A stretch of 64,000 bases of DNA from DATIYF01 sp035517775 (GTDB taxonomy: Bacteria; Acidobacteriota; Terriglobia; Terriglobales; Acidobacteriaceae). Below are positions 7,410 through 16,843 of this stretch, piece after piece. Each line of letters opens with the position of its first letter. The first letter of the stretch is position 1. The DNA lies in the NCBI GenBank assembly GCA_035517775.1, contig DATIYF010000129.1:1-64000 (forward strand). The letters are read 5' to 3'. The notes below the pieces were generated by a model. The model saw nothing but the letters and a program-made list of their open reading frames with translations, was not told where the DNA came from and made no database searches. Both the position numbers and the translations under genes were made by a program.

Positions 7410-8315
7410 CTATTTCTTGTCCGGCGGCTTGGCCGCGGGCTGCTCCTGGTTCTGGGCCGGCGCTTCCGCTTTCGGCGGCGGGGTCTGGCTGTTTTCCGGG
7501 GCCTTGGGAGCGGCTTGTGGCGGCTGGATCGAGAGCAGCTCGACCTCGAAGATCAGAGTGGCGTTTGGCCCAATATCGGGGCCGGCGCCACGATCGCCAT
7601 AAGCGAGATCGGGAGGGACAAAGAGCTGCCACTTCGAGCCCACGGGCATGAGCGGCAGCGCTTCCATCCATCCCTTGATGATTCGGTTGAGCGGGAAGGT
7701 GGCGGGCTGGCCGCGCTTATAGGAGCTGTCAAACTCTTTGCCGTTGATCAGCCTGCCGCGGTAGTTGCACACCACCGTATCGGTGAGCTTGGGCTTGGGG
7801 CCGTTGCCCGCCTGCAGAACTTTGTACTGCAGACCGCTGGGCAGAGTAACCACGCCCGGTTTTGTCTTGTTGGCCGCCAGAAAGTCATCGCCCTCTTTCT
7901 TGTTGGCCTGGCCTTCGACCTGCAGTTTTTCCATCTGTTGCTTGCGCAGCTCGCTCTCCAGCTGAGTCAGGGTAGCGCGCGCTTCCTCGTCGGTCATGAG
8001 GGTCTTGCCGCCCGCCATGGTGTCTTTCAATCCCTGCAGCAGAATCGCGGGGTCCACCTCAACTGACTGGCGGTGAAGTGCGGAGCCGAAGTTCATGCCG
8101 ATGGCGTAGCTGATCTTGTCTTTCTGCGTCTTCAGGGTGAGCGGCGCTTTCCTGGCGGCCGCAGCAGCGTGCGTCTTCGCGGCCGGGGTTTTTTGCGTCT
8201 TTGCCGGGGATGCGGTTTTAGGAGCGGCCGCGGGCGTTTGCTGGCCGAAAAGCAAGGCCGCGGCAAAAAGCAGGGTTGCGGCGGCGAGTGATTGGCGGAC
8301 AAAAGATTTGCGCAT
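7410..8315 (-). CDS. exported FKBP-type peptidyl-prolyl isomerase
   Basis: Catalyses cis-trans isomerisation of X-Pro bonds, probably in the periplasm. The 301-residue product has a signal peptide at about 1-24 (RQSLAAATLLFAAALLFG), a low-complexity Ala/Pro/Lys spacer, an N-terminal FkpA/Mip dimerisation region (KDKISYAIGMNFGSALHRQ to about 150) and an FKBP domain (TLPSGLQYKVLQAGNGPKP, VVCNYRGRLINGKEFDSSY, then WMEALPLMPVGSKWQLFVPPDLAYGD and ATLIFEVELLSI). The last 45 residues are Pro/Ala/Gln-rich. I chose the ATG at 8315 because it begins the signal peptide. Identification is firm. Confidence 0.92.
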   Translation of the reverse strand: MRKSFVRQSLAAATLLFAAALLFGQQTPAAAPKTASPAKTQKTPAAKTHAAAAARKAPLTLKTQKDKISYAIGMNFGSALHRQSVEVDPAILLQGLKDTMAGGKTLMTDEEARATLTQLESELRKQQMEKLQVEGQANKKEGDDFLAANKTKPGVVTLPSGLQYKVLQAGNGPKPKLTDTVVCNYRGRLINGKEFDSSYKRGQPATFPLNRIIKGWMEALPLMPVGSKWQLFVPPDLAYGDRGAGPDIGPNATLIFEVELLSIQPPQAAPKAPENSQTPPPKAEAPAQNQEQPAAKPPDKK

Positions 8316-8434
8316 CCGGTATTGTCCCATCCCAGAGACTGGTTCGTAAACCTGGCCCGCGGCGGGCGGATACTCCGTTTCTGCCACGGCGATGCTCGGG
8401 AAGGAGGGAATCGGTGTTGGAAGTCCGGCGCATT

Positions 8435-9889
8435 CTACGCCGGGATCTGCTTAAGCCTAGCCACGGTTTTTTCCTGCCCCAAGGCCGCCATCACGGCGAA
8501 CAGGCTGGGGGCGACGCCCTGGCCGGTCAGGGCGACGCGCGCGCCGTTGATGAGCGCTCCGGCCTTCACGTTTTTCTCGCCGGCGAAATCGCGCAGGGTC
8601 TTTTCCGCGCTCTGTTCGGTGAAGCCATCGCTCACGGCGGCATAGCGGCCGCCCAGCTCGGCGAGCATCTGCCGGACTGAGGCGTCTTTGAGGAACTTTT
8701 CGGTGGCAGCCGGGTCGGCCTCGAACTCGTCGCTAAAGAAGGCGCGGAAGGAAGTGGCGAAGTCTTTCAGATTGCGCGCCCGTGGCTTGAGCAGGTCAAT
8801 GGTCGCCAGCAGCCACTCGCGGTCGCTGCGCTCGGGCTTGATTCCGGCCTTGGCCCACTCTTCTTCAATCAGGGGCAGCAGCTTTTCGGCCGGGTAGGCG
8901 CGAATGTACTCGGTGTTGAACCAATCAAGTTTGGCGCGGTCGAATACGGCATTGGAGCGTGAAATCGCTTCCAGGCTGAAGAGACGGATGAGCTCGGAAT
9001 CGCCCAGAATCTCAGGCGAGCCTTCGGGTGGCGTCCATCCCAGCAAGGCCAGGAAGTTGCGGAAAGCCTCCGGAATAATGCCTTCGTCGCGATAAGCGGT
9101 CACGCTGGTGGCGCCGTGGCGCTTGCTCAGGCGGGTTTTGTCGGGCCCAAGGATGAGCGGCACGTGGGCGAAGATGGGCAGGGGCGCGCCCAGGGCCTGA
9201 TAAAGCAGCACCTGTTTGGGGGTGTTCGAAATGTGATCTGCGCCGCGGATGACGTGAGTAATTTTCATCTCAACGTCATCCGCCACCACGCTCAGGTGGT
9301 AGGTGGGGCCGCCATCCGAACGCAAAAGCACGAAATCTTCGATCTCGGAGTTAGCGAATTCCACCCGGCCGAATACGGCGTCCTCAAAAACGGTGCTGCC
9401 GGAAGCGGGCACGGCAAAGCGCACTGCGGCGGGAACTCCGGAGGCCAGCTTGTGGGCGGCCTCTTCCAGGGGAAGCCGGCGGCAAGTGCCGTCGTACCTG
9501 GGTGGGCGGCCGGCAGCGGAGGAGGCCGAGCGGCGCTGCTCCAGCTCTTCTTTGGTGCAGAAACAGTGATAGGCGTGGCCGGAAGCGACCAGGCGCGCGG
9601 CGATTTCGCGATAGGCCGGCATACGCTGGGTCTGAAAGAACGGGCCTTCATCCCAGTTGAGGCCGAGCCAGCGCAAACCCTGAAGAATGCCTTCGACCAT
9701 CTCGGAAGTGGACCGCTCGAGATCGGTATCCTCAATGCGCAGAACCAGGGTTCCGCCATGATGGCGGGCAAAAAGCCAGTTGAACAGAGCCGTGCGTGCA
9801 CCGCCCACGTGCAGGTAGCCGGTAGGCGAGGGCGCGAACCGTACCCGGGGACGGCCCGAGCCGGTTTCTGGGCTGGCTGGTGGAGGCAT
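8435..9889 (-). CDS. gltX: glutamyl-tRNA synthetase
   Basis: A class I synthetase charging tRNA-Glu (and possibly tRNA-Gln; discrimination cannot be read here). The HIGH-type motif is in RFAPSPTGYLHVGGARTALFN. Further landmarks are RIEDTDLERS, HVIRGADHISNTPKQ and the KMSKS-type LSKRHGATSV, followed by the alpha-helical anticodon-binding domain. The length of 484 residues is typical. The ATG at 9889 gives a short Pro-rich leader; an in-frame GTG at 9919 would add 10 residues. It stands between unrelated genes. Identification is firm. Confidence 0.95.
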   Translation of the reverse strand: MPPPASPETGSGRPRVRFAPSPTGYLHVGGARTALFNWLFARHHGGTLVLRIEDTDLERSTSEMVEGILQGLRWLGLNWDEGPFFQTQRMPAYREIAARLVASGHAYHCFCTKEELEQRRSASSAAGRPPRYDGTCRRLPLEEAAHKLASGVPAAVRFAVPASGSTVFEDAVFGRVEFANSEIEDFVLLRSDGGPTYHLSVVADDVEMKITHVIRGADHISNTPKQVLLYQALGAPLPIFAHVPLILGPDKTRLSKRHGATSVTAYRDEGIIPEAFRNFLALLGWTPPEGSPEILGDSELIRLFSLEAISRSNAVFDRAKLDWFNTEYIRAYPAEKLLPLIEEEWAKAGIKPERSDREWLLATIDLLKPRARNLKDFATSFRAFFSDEFEADPAATEKFLKDASVRQMLAELGGRYAAVSDGFTEQSAEKTLRDFAGEKNVKAGALINGARVALTGQGVAPSLFAVMAALGQEKTVARLKQIPA

Positions 9890-10126
9890 TGGGGAATCTG
9901 TCAGGATGTTAAGGTTCACGGGAAATGGGCGTCAAGACCCGGACCTGTGGAAGGCCCAGGGCGGGCGTGGTTTCTCCAAGGTAATCAAAGGATAGGGTTT
10001 AGAGGTGCCTTTGGTGACGTGCCCGGGGTATTGTGTAAGTTGCAGCGCGTGTGAAAGCATTAATGATGTCTGGGTGTCTCTAATGCCGCGGGCACGGGGC
10101 ACCCCGGGGATAGCTGTTTTCGCGCC
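9890..10126. other. intergenic region between divergent genes
   Basis: This region lies between gltX (minus) and the GGDEF/HD-GYP gene (plus), so it must hold both promoters. No clear hexamers or binding sites stand out. Confidence 0.4.
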
Positions 10127-13100
10127 ATGGACAGCTTGAGTATCAGTGTGACCATAGTTCCGGGCGTAATCGCCCTGTTGCTGCTGCTCGTCTTCACGTA
10201 TCTACACGAGCAGAGCCGGCGGGAGTATTTTCGCGCCTGGCAAATTGCCTGGGCAGCGTATACGGTTTTTTACGGGCTGCAGGTCTGGCAGCTATGGCGG
10301 CGGCCTTCGGCCGGCTTGGCCCTGGCAAGTTCGCTCCTCCTGCTGCTGCTGGGCTTGTCGCTTTTTGTCTCCACGCGCCTGCTGCGGCAGCCGTTCCACG
10401 TGCGCTGGTATGACCTGGCAGTGCTGGCGGCAGGCCTGCTGACGGTCCTGTGGAATTACTGGCCTCGGTTCATCCGCGCCCCGCTTCCTTCGCCGCTGGC
10501 CCATGGGCATCTGCGCATGGAAGTTTTCCTGGCGGCGATTCTTCTCTACTGTTCGGCGGCGTTTTACGTGCAAGGGCAGCGCAGGGGTTCGGTTGCGCTG
10601 CAGTTGCTGTCGTTTTCGCTGGCGCTATGGGCGGTGCTGGCCGGCTTTGTGCAGCCAAGCAGCGGGTTGTTGCAGCTTCTGGGCGGCAGCGGGGCGCAGC
10701 TTGGACCAATTCCGCAGATTCTGCTGGGCATCTCCATGGTGGTGGTGCTCTTCGAAGACGAGCGCAACGCAGTGCAGCAGAACGCGCTGGCCTTCTCCAC
10801 CCTGGGCGTGGACCCCACCCGGCTGCTCACCGCCGAAGACCTGGTGCCCAGCATGCAGCGTGTGCTGGAGCGCTTGGTAGCGCCCTTGCCTACGGGGCGC
10901 GCCATGATTTGTATCTCCGATCGCTGGCGGGCCACCCTGGCCTCGGTACAGCGGGGTTTTTCCGATGAATTTCTGCGCAAGCTGGAAAAGAACGGAGCCG
11001 GGGAATACATCTGCGAGATGGCCTACCGCCGGGGCGGGTTTGTAAGCTTCCGCAACGTGGCCGATATGCAGGAACCGTTGCCGGCCTTTCCCGGAAGCCG
11101 CTTCGAGCAGTTCCGGCGCACGCTCAGCGAAGAGAACATGCGGCACATCACCGCAGTGAGCCTGCAGACGCGGGAGCACAACTTCGGCGCCATTTTGTTT
11201 CCCCATGCCGAGCGCTGGATGTTCGCCTCTTCCAACCTGCGGCTGCTCACCGGCCTGGCGCTGCAGATCGGGCTGACGCTCGAGAACTACGTGGTGATGC
11301 ACGATGCGCAGCGCCGCACCAAGGAATACGAGCTGCTGACCCAGATCGGCCAGGCCATCAGCGCGCGCCTGGACCAGGAGGGCGTGCTGCGGGCGGTGCA
11401 GAAGGAACTGGGGCAGATTTTCGACACCAGCAATTTCTATATCGCCTTCCAGAATGGGGACTCCATCGGCTTCGAACTGGAAGTCGTAAAAGGCGAGGTG
11501 CTGGGCAAGCGCTCGCGGCCTACCACCAACGGCTTGACCGAGTACATGCTGCGCACCGGGCAGCCGCTGCTGATCCGCAGCGAGGTGGAGAAGACGCGGG
11601 AGCGCCTGGGAGTGGAACTGGTGCCGGAAGAAGACGCCCGGTCATTCTGCGGCGCCCCGATCCTGCTGGGGGGGCGGCCGGCCGGGGTGATGGCGGCGAT
11701 GAACATGGACCGGGAGTACGCTTTCGAGCCGCGCGACCTGGCGGTGATGCAGACCGCCGCGGGCCAGGTTTCGGTGGCGGTGGAAAACGCCCGCCTGTTT
11801 GCCGAGGAGCAGCGGCGTTCCCGCCAGTTTGCCTTCCTGAACAATATTTCGAAGACCGCCATTTCCAGCGAAGATTCGGCACAGATGCTGGCGGACATCG
11901 TGGCCGAAATCCAGAAGAACTTCCGCTTTGACCACATTGGAATCGGCATTCTCGACTACGCCACCAAGCAGATCGAGATCAAGGCGGAAGCCGGGGCCAC
12001 GACGCAGGCGCTGGGCCGGCAGGTGCCGCTGGGCACGGGCATTCTGGGCCGGGTGGCGCGTACCGGCGAAAGCGCCCTGGTGCAGACCACGTCTGAGACG
12101 CCGTTGCAGGGGTTGTTGCCGCAGTCGCGCGCAGTGCTGTGCATTCCGATCAGCTATGGAGACACGCTGCTGGGCGTGTTGAACGTCGAGAGCCGGCACG
12201 AAGACGCGTTCTCGCCGCAGGACGTGCTGATTCTCAATACGCTGGCCGATCTGCTGGCTACCGCCCTGCACAATTCGTTCGTCTTCCAGAAGCTGCAGCA
12301 GCAATCTATTACCGATGGCCTGACCGGGTTGAAGACACGGCGGTTTTTCTGGGAGTCGCTGAGCTCGGAGTGGAAGCGAGCTTCGCGCTCGGGGCGGCCG
12401 TTTTCGGTGGTGCTGATTGACCTCGACAAGTTCAAGGAAGTGAACGACGGCTCGGGGCACCTGGAGGGCGACCTGGTGTTGACCCGGGTGGGGCGGCTGC
12501 TGGAGCAGAAGTGCCGCCAGTCGAACGTGGTGGCGCGTTATGGAGGCGATGAATTCATCATCCTGATGCCGGAAACGGGCGTGGAACAGGCGCAGGTGCT
12601 GGCCGAGCGCCTGCGATTGTGGCTGGCGACCGACCCCATGCTCAGCGAGCACCAGATCACGGGCAGCTTTGGCGTGGCCAGCTTTCCGGTACACGGCTTT
12701 TCCGCCGAGGACATTATCCGCGTGGCGGATGCCGGTCTGTACGATTCCAAGCACGCGGGCGGGGACCGTGTTTGCGTGGCGGAGGGGCTGCCGGCAGATG
12801 AAAGCACCGCGGTCAAGCGGCAGCTGGTCTCGGGTTACATTGAAGGCTTTTTGCAACGCGAGCATACCGGCCCCGAGCATCTGGACGAGCTCACCAGCAC
12901 ACTGAAGCGGCTGTGCGGCGGAGACGACACCTGCGACACTACCGTTCTGCGCGAATCCGTGGAGTCGCTGGCGCGGGCTGCCGAGACCCGCGAAACCAAC
13001 GCTACCGGCCACGGCGAACTGACCGCCCGTTACGCCGAGCTGATCGCCCGGGCGCTTGGCTTGCCGGCCCATGATATCGAGGAGATTTCCTATGCCGCCC

Positions 13101-13522
13101 GGGCGCATGACGTGGGTAAGATCTTTCTCCCGGAGCGCATCCTGAACAAACCCGGCCCGCTCACCGATGACGAGTATTACCTGGTGAAGCTGCATGCCCG
13201 GGTGGGATCGGAGATCGTGGCCGCGATTCCAGGAAGCGAGCAGCTGAGCAAGGCGATCGAGCACCACCACGAGGCTTTCGACGGCAGCGGCTATCCGGCC
13301 GGGCTGCGGGGCGAGCAGATTCCGCTGTGGGCGCGCATTCTGGCGGTTTGCGACGCTTACGTAAATATGACCACCGAACGCTCGTTTTCCTCCGCCAAGA
13401 CCGGCGAGGCCGCCCTGGCCGAACTGGAAAAGCTGAGCGGCGTGCGCTTCGATGGAATGCTGGTGCGGGTCCTCAGGCACGAGCTCAAATCGGAGAGCGC
13501 GCACTGGACCCTGGACAGCTAG
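10127..13522 (+). CDS. membrane GAF/GGDEF/HD-GYP c-di-GMP protein
   Basis: A 1131-residue signalling protein carrying both a c-di-GMP synthase and a c-di-GMP hydrolase module. Residues 1-215 hold about seven hydrophobic segments. Three GAF-like regions follow (about 225-395, 405-570, 580-725). The GGDEF domain (about 735-890) has an intact active-site motif in RYGGDEFIILMPE near residue 806. The HD-GYP domain (about 950-1120) has ETNATGHGELTARYA, the metal dyad in ARAHDVGKIFLPERIL near 994, and HHHEAFDGSGYPAGLRGEQIPL near 1053. All key catalytic motifs look intact, so it may switch between making and breaking c-di-GMP. The sensed ligand is unknown. It is monocistronic as far as can be seen. 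Confidence 0.92.
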   Translation: MDSLSISVTIVPGVIALLLLLVFTYLHEQSRREYFRAWQIAWAAYTVFYGLQVWQLWRRPSAGLALASSLLLLLLGLSLFVSTRLLRQPFHVRWYDLAVLAAGLLTVLWNYWPRFIRAPLPSPLAHGHLRMEVFLAAILLYCSAAFYVQGQRRGSVALQLLSFSLALWAVLAGFVQPSSGLLQLLGGSGAQLGPIPQILLGISMVVVLFEDERNAVQQNALAFSTLGVDPTRLLTAEDLVPSMQRVLERLVAPLPTGRAMICISDRWRATLASVQRGFSDEFLRKLEKNGAGEYICEMAYRRGGFVSFRNVADMQEPLPAFPGSRFEQFRRTLSEENMRHITAVSLQTREHNFGAILFPHAERWMFASSNLRLLTGLALQIGLTLENYVVMHDAQRRTKEYELLTQIGQAISARLDQEGVLRAVQKELGQIFDTSNFYIAFQNGDSIGFELEVVKGEVLGKRSRPTTNGLTEYMLRTGQPLLIRSEVEKTRERLGVELVPEEDARSFCGAPILLGGRPAGVMAAMNMDREYAFEPRDLAVMQTAAGQVSVAVENARLFAEEQRRSRQFAFLNNISKTAISSEDSAQMLADIVAEIQKNFRFDHIGIGILDYATKQIEIKAEAGATTQALGRQVPLGTGILGRVARTGESALVQTTSETPLQGLLPQSRAVLCIPISYGDTLLGVLNVESRHEDAFSPQDVLILNTLADLLATALHNSFVFQKLQQQSITDGLTGLKTRRFFWESLSSEWKRASRSGRPFSVVLIDLDKFKEVNDGSGHLEGDLVLTRVGRLLEQKCRQSNVVARYGGDEFIILMPETGVEQAQVLAERLRLWLATDPMLSEHQITGSFGVASFPVHGFSAEDIIRVADAGLYDSKHAGGDRVCVAEGLPADESTAVKRQLVSGYIEGFLQREHTGPEHLDELTSTLKRLCGGDDTCDTTVLRESVESLARAAETRETNATGHGELTARYAELIARALGLPAHDIEEISYAARAHDVGKIFLPERILNKPGPLTDDEYYLVKLHARVGSEIVAAIPGSEQLSKAIEHHHEAFDGSGYPAGLRGEQIPLWARILAVCDAYVNMTTERSFSSAKTGEAALAELEKLSGVRFDGMLVRVLRHELKSESAHWTLDS

Positions 13523-13726
13523 GCCCGGCAGGGCCGCCGTTTTCCCCTGAACTGAGCACTGATCCCGGAGAACTGCACCTGGAACCCCCGGCGCGGAATC
13601 GCGCTATTGCGGATGGAAGCCCACTAAGAACGGAGGTCTATTTCCAACAAGACCCGGAATTCAATTTTCGTTGGCTCGCCCTCTGTTCTTGCCTGACTTG
13701 CGCCCTGCGGCAGGAAACGGGAAACT

Positions 13727-14503
13727 GTGTATATGGTTTCTCTCTCCCTGGCAGGCAAGGTAGCGCTGGTGACGGGCGGTTCGCGCGGCATAGGCGCGGC
13801 CACGGTGCGGATGTTCGCAGCCGCCGGGGCGCAGGTTTTCTTCAACTACGAGCGATCGAAGGCGCAGGCCGAGAAGCTGGTGGAGGAGCTGGGCAGCGAG
13901 AACTGTGCCGCCATGGCTTGCACTCTTTCGGGCACGGAAGCCGCGGGAGAGTTGGTCGCCGCAGCCGTCAAGCGTTTCGGGCGGCTCGATATTCTGGTGG
14001 TGAACCACGGAGTCTGGCCGCCCAAGGATACGCCCGTGGAGCAGATGCCGGAACAGCAGTGGCAGAGCACGGTGGCCATCAATCTCGATAGCGTTTTCGG
14101 GCTGGTGAAGCACGCCGTGGGGCAGATGAAGAAGCAGGGCAAAAGCGGCGGCCACGTCGTGCTGGTCAGCTCGACGGCCGGGCAGCGGGGCGAAGCTTTT
14201 CACTGCGATTACGCCGCTACCAAGGGAGCGCTCATCAGCATGGTGAAGGGGCTTTCCACCGAGCTCGCGCCCAGCGGAATCTATGTGAACTGCGTGGCTC
14301 CGGGCTGGGTGGCGACCGACATGTCGGCGCCGGCCCTGAACGATGCCAGCACCCGCGAACAGGTGCTGAGCAAGATCCCGCTGGGGAGGGTAGCCACGCC
14401 GGCGGAGATCGCCGCCCCGATCCTTTTTCTTTGCACCGAGCACGCCGGCTTCGTGACCGGCGAAATCTTCAACGTGAACGGCGGAGCCGTGCTGGTGGGA
14501 TGA
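13727..14503 (+). CDS. SDR-family oxidoreductase, FabG-like
   Basis: An NAD(P)-dependent short-chain dehydrogenase/reductase of 258 residues. The Rossmann motif TGGSRGIG lies near residue 16, NHG is in the NNAG position, the catalytic Ser is in LVSSTAG and the YxxxK pair is in YAATKGALISM. PGWVATDM and a C-terminal NVNGG follow. It resembles 3-oxoacyl-ACP reductases, but many such paralogues act on other alcohols. The GTG at 13727 has AGGAAA about 9 bases upstream; the ATG at 13733 is the alternative. No fatty-acid genes are adjacent, so the substrate is open. Confidence 0.85.
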   Translation: MYMVSLSLAGKVALVTGGSRGIGAATVRMFAAAGAQVFFNYERSKAQAEKLVEELGSENCAAMACTLSGTEAAGELVAAAVKRFGRLDILVVNHGVWPPKDTPVEQMPEQQWQSTVAINLDSVFGLVKHAVGQMKKQGKSGGHVVLVSSTAGQRGEAFHCDYAATKGALISMVKGLSTELAPSGIYVNCVAPGWVATDMSAPALNDASTREQVLSKIPLGRVATPAEIAAPILFLCTEHAGFVTGEIFNVNGGAVLVG

Positions 14504-14565
14504 ATTGGCGGTACAGCCGCGTGCGAGCGGTTTGCGCGCATCTAAACCAATAGATGGCAAGGCGT

Positions 14566-14650
14566 GAATTACGAAGGGCGGGAAGCAACACGAAGGAGAA
14601 TTTTCCCGGGGATTTGCTTCGCGGCCCTTCGCGCCCTTTGTGGTTGATCA
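14566..14650. repeat. dispersed imperfect palindrome (ACGAAGGGC family)
   Basis: ATTACGAAGGGCGGGAAG at the left is matched in inverted form by CTTCGCGCCCTTTGTGGTT at the right, around a short AT-rich centre. Related elements are at 22990-23076, 31170-31260, 35673-35705 and 56647-56680. It lies in the leader of the next gene. Confidence 0.6.
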
Positions 14651-14655
14651 TTGGT

Positions 14656-15474
14656 ATGAAGGCTGTTTCCCTGATCCTGCTACTTCTCTGCATTTCTATT
14701 TCCGCCGTGGCGCAGGCGAGCGCGCCGCCGGAGAGCTCGCAGTCCATCCCGGTGGACCAGCAGAACGCGCAGAAAGCACGGGCGCTGCTCGATCAGGCGA
14801 TTCAGGCGCTGGGCGGGGCGGCTTATCTCAATATCCAGGATTTCGAACAGCAGGGCCGCACTTACAGCTTTTATCACGGGCGGCCCAACAGTTATGGAAT
14901 CGAGTACTGGCTCTTTTACAAGTTTCCCGATAAGGAGCGCATCGAACTCACCAAAAAGCGAGACGTGGTTGAAATCTTCAACGGCAACAAGGGCTATGAG
15001 GTGACCTATAAAGGTACGCGGGCGCAGGACCCGAAAGATCTGGCGACGGTGGAGCGCCGCCACCTGTACGCGCTCGACAACGTGCTGCGCAACTGGCTGA
15101 AGCAGCCGGGCGTGGCGCTGTTCTACGACGGCGCGGCCGTGGCCGCGGAAAAGCCGGCCGAGCAGGTTACGATTCTAAACGCCAGGAACCAGGGCGTGAC
15201 CCTTTATCTCGATACCACCACGCATCTGCCGATCAAGAAGAGCTTCTCCTGGCGCGACCCCACCGACCGGGAACGCAATACCGAGGAAGAGGTGTATGAC
15301 GCCTATCGCGAGGTGCAGGGCGTGATGACGCCGTTCAGCGTCACCCGCTTCTATAACGGCGATATGTCGAATCAGCGCTTCATCAATACCGTGACCTACA
15401 ACCAGGGAGTGGATGATTCGAAGTTCGAAGGCCACGTGACCTACCAGGCGCCCTCCGTCAACACCCCGGACTAG
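14656..15474 (+). CDS. exported protein, LolA-like fold suspected
   Basis: A 272-residue protein of unknown function. A signal peptide is clear (MKAVSLILLLLCISISAVAQA). Then comes a helix (QKARALLDQAIQALGG, the common start of outer-membrane lipoprotein-carrier-like proteins) and a series of short beta strands (GIEYWLFYKFPDKERIELT, VVEIFNGNKGYEVTYKG, VTLYLDTTTHLPIKKSF, then YREVQGVMTPFSVTRF). This pattern fits the LolA/LppX half-barrel seen in many acidobacterial exported proteins. The ATG at 14656 begins the signal peptide; upstream in-frame codons are repeat-derived. No partner gene is adjacent. Confidence 0.7.
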   Translation: MKAVSLILLLLCISISAVAQASAPPESSQSIPVDQQNAQKARALLDQAIQALGGAAYLNIQDFEQQGRTYSFYHGRPNSYGIEYWLFYKFPDKERIELTKKRDVVEIFNGNKGYEVTYKGTRAQDPKDLATVERRHLYALDNVLRNWLKQPGVALFYDGAAVAAEKPAEQVTILNARNQGVTLYLDTTTHLPIKKSFSWRDPTDRERNTEEEVYDAYREVQGVMTPFSVTRFYNGDMSNQRFINTVTYNQGVDDSKFEGHVTYQAPSVNTPD

Positions 15475-15598
15475 GCAATCTCTGCGGTTAACCAGAAGGG
15501 AACATGGGGTGAAAAGGGCCACGCACTGTGGCTAATTTGCCACAGCCGGACTTTACGGAATGGCTGTAAACTGTTCAGCAAAGAACACATAGAACTGC

Positions 15599-16504
15599 TT
15601 GCAACCAGAGCAAACAATCCAGAGCTGTGTGGAATGCCGTGGCGTCGGGCTGCACAGCGGGGCCCCAGTGCAGATGCGCATTCTGCCTGCCCGTGCGGGC
15701 ACCGGAATCGTCTTCCAGCGCACCGACCTGGATGACTTCGCAGTCGAGGCGGTGAGCCGCAACGTGGCCCGGGTGAGCTACGCCACCAGCCTGATGAAGC
15801 AGGGCGTGCTCATTTCCACCACTGAGCACGTGCTTTCCGCCTTTATCGGCTGCGGCATAGATAACGCCATTGTAGAGCTGGATAATCTGGAGCTGCCGAT
15901 TCTCGATGGCAGCGCCCGGCCCTTCGTGGAGGCCATTCGCAAGGCCGGCATTCGCAAACAGCGGCGCCCGCGAAAGTATCTGCGCATTCGGCGCGAGCTG
16001 GAGCTGCGCGAGGGAGACAAGTTCATTGCGGTATATCCCGCCGAGAGCTATTCGGTCTCTTACACCATCAACTTTGCCCATCCGCTGATCGGCAAAGAGA
16101 CTTTTCGGGTGGAGCTTTCCGACGGCAACTACATGCGTGAAATTGCGCCGGCGCGGACTTTCGGCTCGCGCCAGGATGAGCAGGCGATGCGGAACATGGG
16201 GTTGATCCGCGGGGCCTCGCGGGAAAACTGCATTGTGCTGACGCGGGATGGGATTGAGAATCCTCCGCTGCGTTTCGGCGACGAATTCGTGCGCCACAAG
16301 GTGCTCGACCTGATCGGCGACCTGGCGCTGCTGGGGCGGCAGATTCTGGGGAATGTGATCGCCGACCGCGCCGGCCATGCCATGCATACGGCGTTGGTGT
16401 CGCGCCTGCTGCGCGACCGCAGCCTTTGGGAAGAAACCACCCTGGAAGAAAGCCGGGAGAGCTACCGGGCGGCCACGCCAGCCGCAGCCCGGCCGGCGCT
16501 GTAG
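15599..16504 (+). CDS. lpxC: UDP-3-O-acyl-N-acetylglucosamine deacetylase LpxC
   Basis: A zinc deacetylase performing the committed step of lipid A synthesis, showing an LPS-type outer membrane. The product is 301 residues. Zinc ligands are His77 (STTEHVLSA), His233 and Asp237 (VRHKVLDLIGDL); His260 (RAGHAMH) is the general acid/base. The N-terminus TIQSCVECRGVGLHSG is conserved. The only usable start is TTG at 15599: the in-frame ATG at 15560 is followed by a stop after ten codons. The last 20 residues are an Ala-rich tail. No other lpx genes are adjacent. Confidence 0.95.
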   Translation: MQPEQTIQSCVECRGVGLHSGAPVQMRILPARAGTGIVFQRTDLDDFAVEAVSRNVARVSYATSLMKQGVLISTTEHVLSAFIGCGIDNAIVELDNLELPILDGSARPFVEAIRKAGIRKQRRPRKYLRIRRELELREGDKFIAVYPAESYSVSYTINFAHPLIGKETFRVELSDGNYMREIAPARTFGSRQDEQAMRNMGLIRGASRENCIVLTRDGIENPPLRFGDEFVRHKVLDLIGDLALLGRQILGNVIADRAGHAMHTALVSRLLRDRSLWEETTLEESRESYRAATPAAARPAL

Positions 16505-16526
16505 ACTGCCGTAGTCGAAGCCGCTC

Positions 16527-16757
16527 TCAATCTGCCGGGTGAGGCCCGGACTCCGCTGAACCCCACAGAGACTCTTCGCGCAACAGCCGCTCCAACTCAG
16601 CGCGGGCCTGGGCGGCGAGCCGGGCGGCGTAGTCTCTGGCTGATCGCTGGCGTTCGGGCGTGAGTTCGGCCACGCGCAGCGCCAGCAGCGGGGCATCCTG
16701 CTCCAGCATGGCGACCAGGCGCTGGGCACGATCAATCTTCTCGTAAATGGATAGCAT
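16527..16757 (-). CDS. small hypothetical helical protein
   Basis: A 76-residue protein of unknown function, predicted to be almost all helix: IYEKIDRAQRLVAMLEQDAPLLALRVAEL, then RDYAARLAAQARAELERLLREES with heptad-like Leu/Ala spacing. It is rich in Arg, Ala and Glu and lacks Cys. The ATG at 16757 is preferred; a longer form from 16820 would add 21 unlikely residues. It is convergent with lpxC. Codon usage matches its neighbours, but no family is recognised. Confidence 0.5.
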   Translation of the reverse strand: MLSIYEKIDRAQRLVAMLEQDAPLLALRVAELTPERQRSARDYAARLAAQARAELERLLREESLWGSAESGPHPAD

Positions 16758-16843
16758 GGCTTTTGTTTTGGGGAAATCTTTTCGAGAGTGCAACAGCGGG
16801 GCAGGAAGGGCAAGTCGCAAGGCAGGTACTTCCCCTGGGCAGG

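Noticed and set aside
7117..7671. 184-codon minus-strand frame after the FKBP gene
   Set aside because: Overlaps the FKBP gene in another frame and continues through repeats; no family features.
11642..13504. 620-codon minus-strand open frame
   Set aside because: Antisense to the GAF/GGDEF/HD-GYP gene. Long antisense frames are expected in this GC-rich DNA, and the sequence has no domain resemblance.
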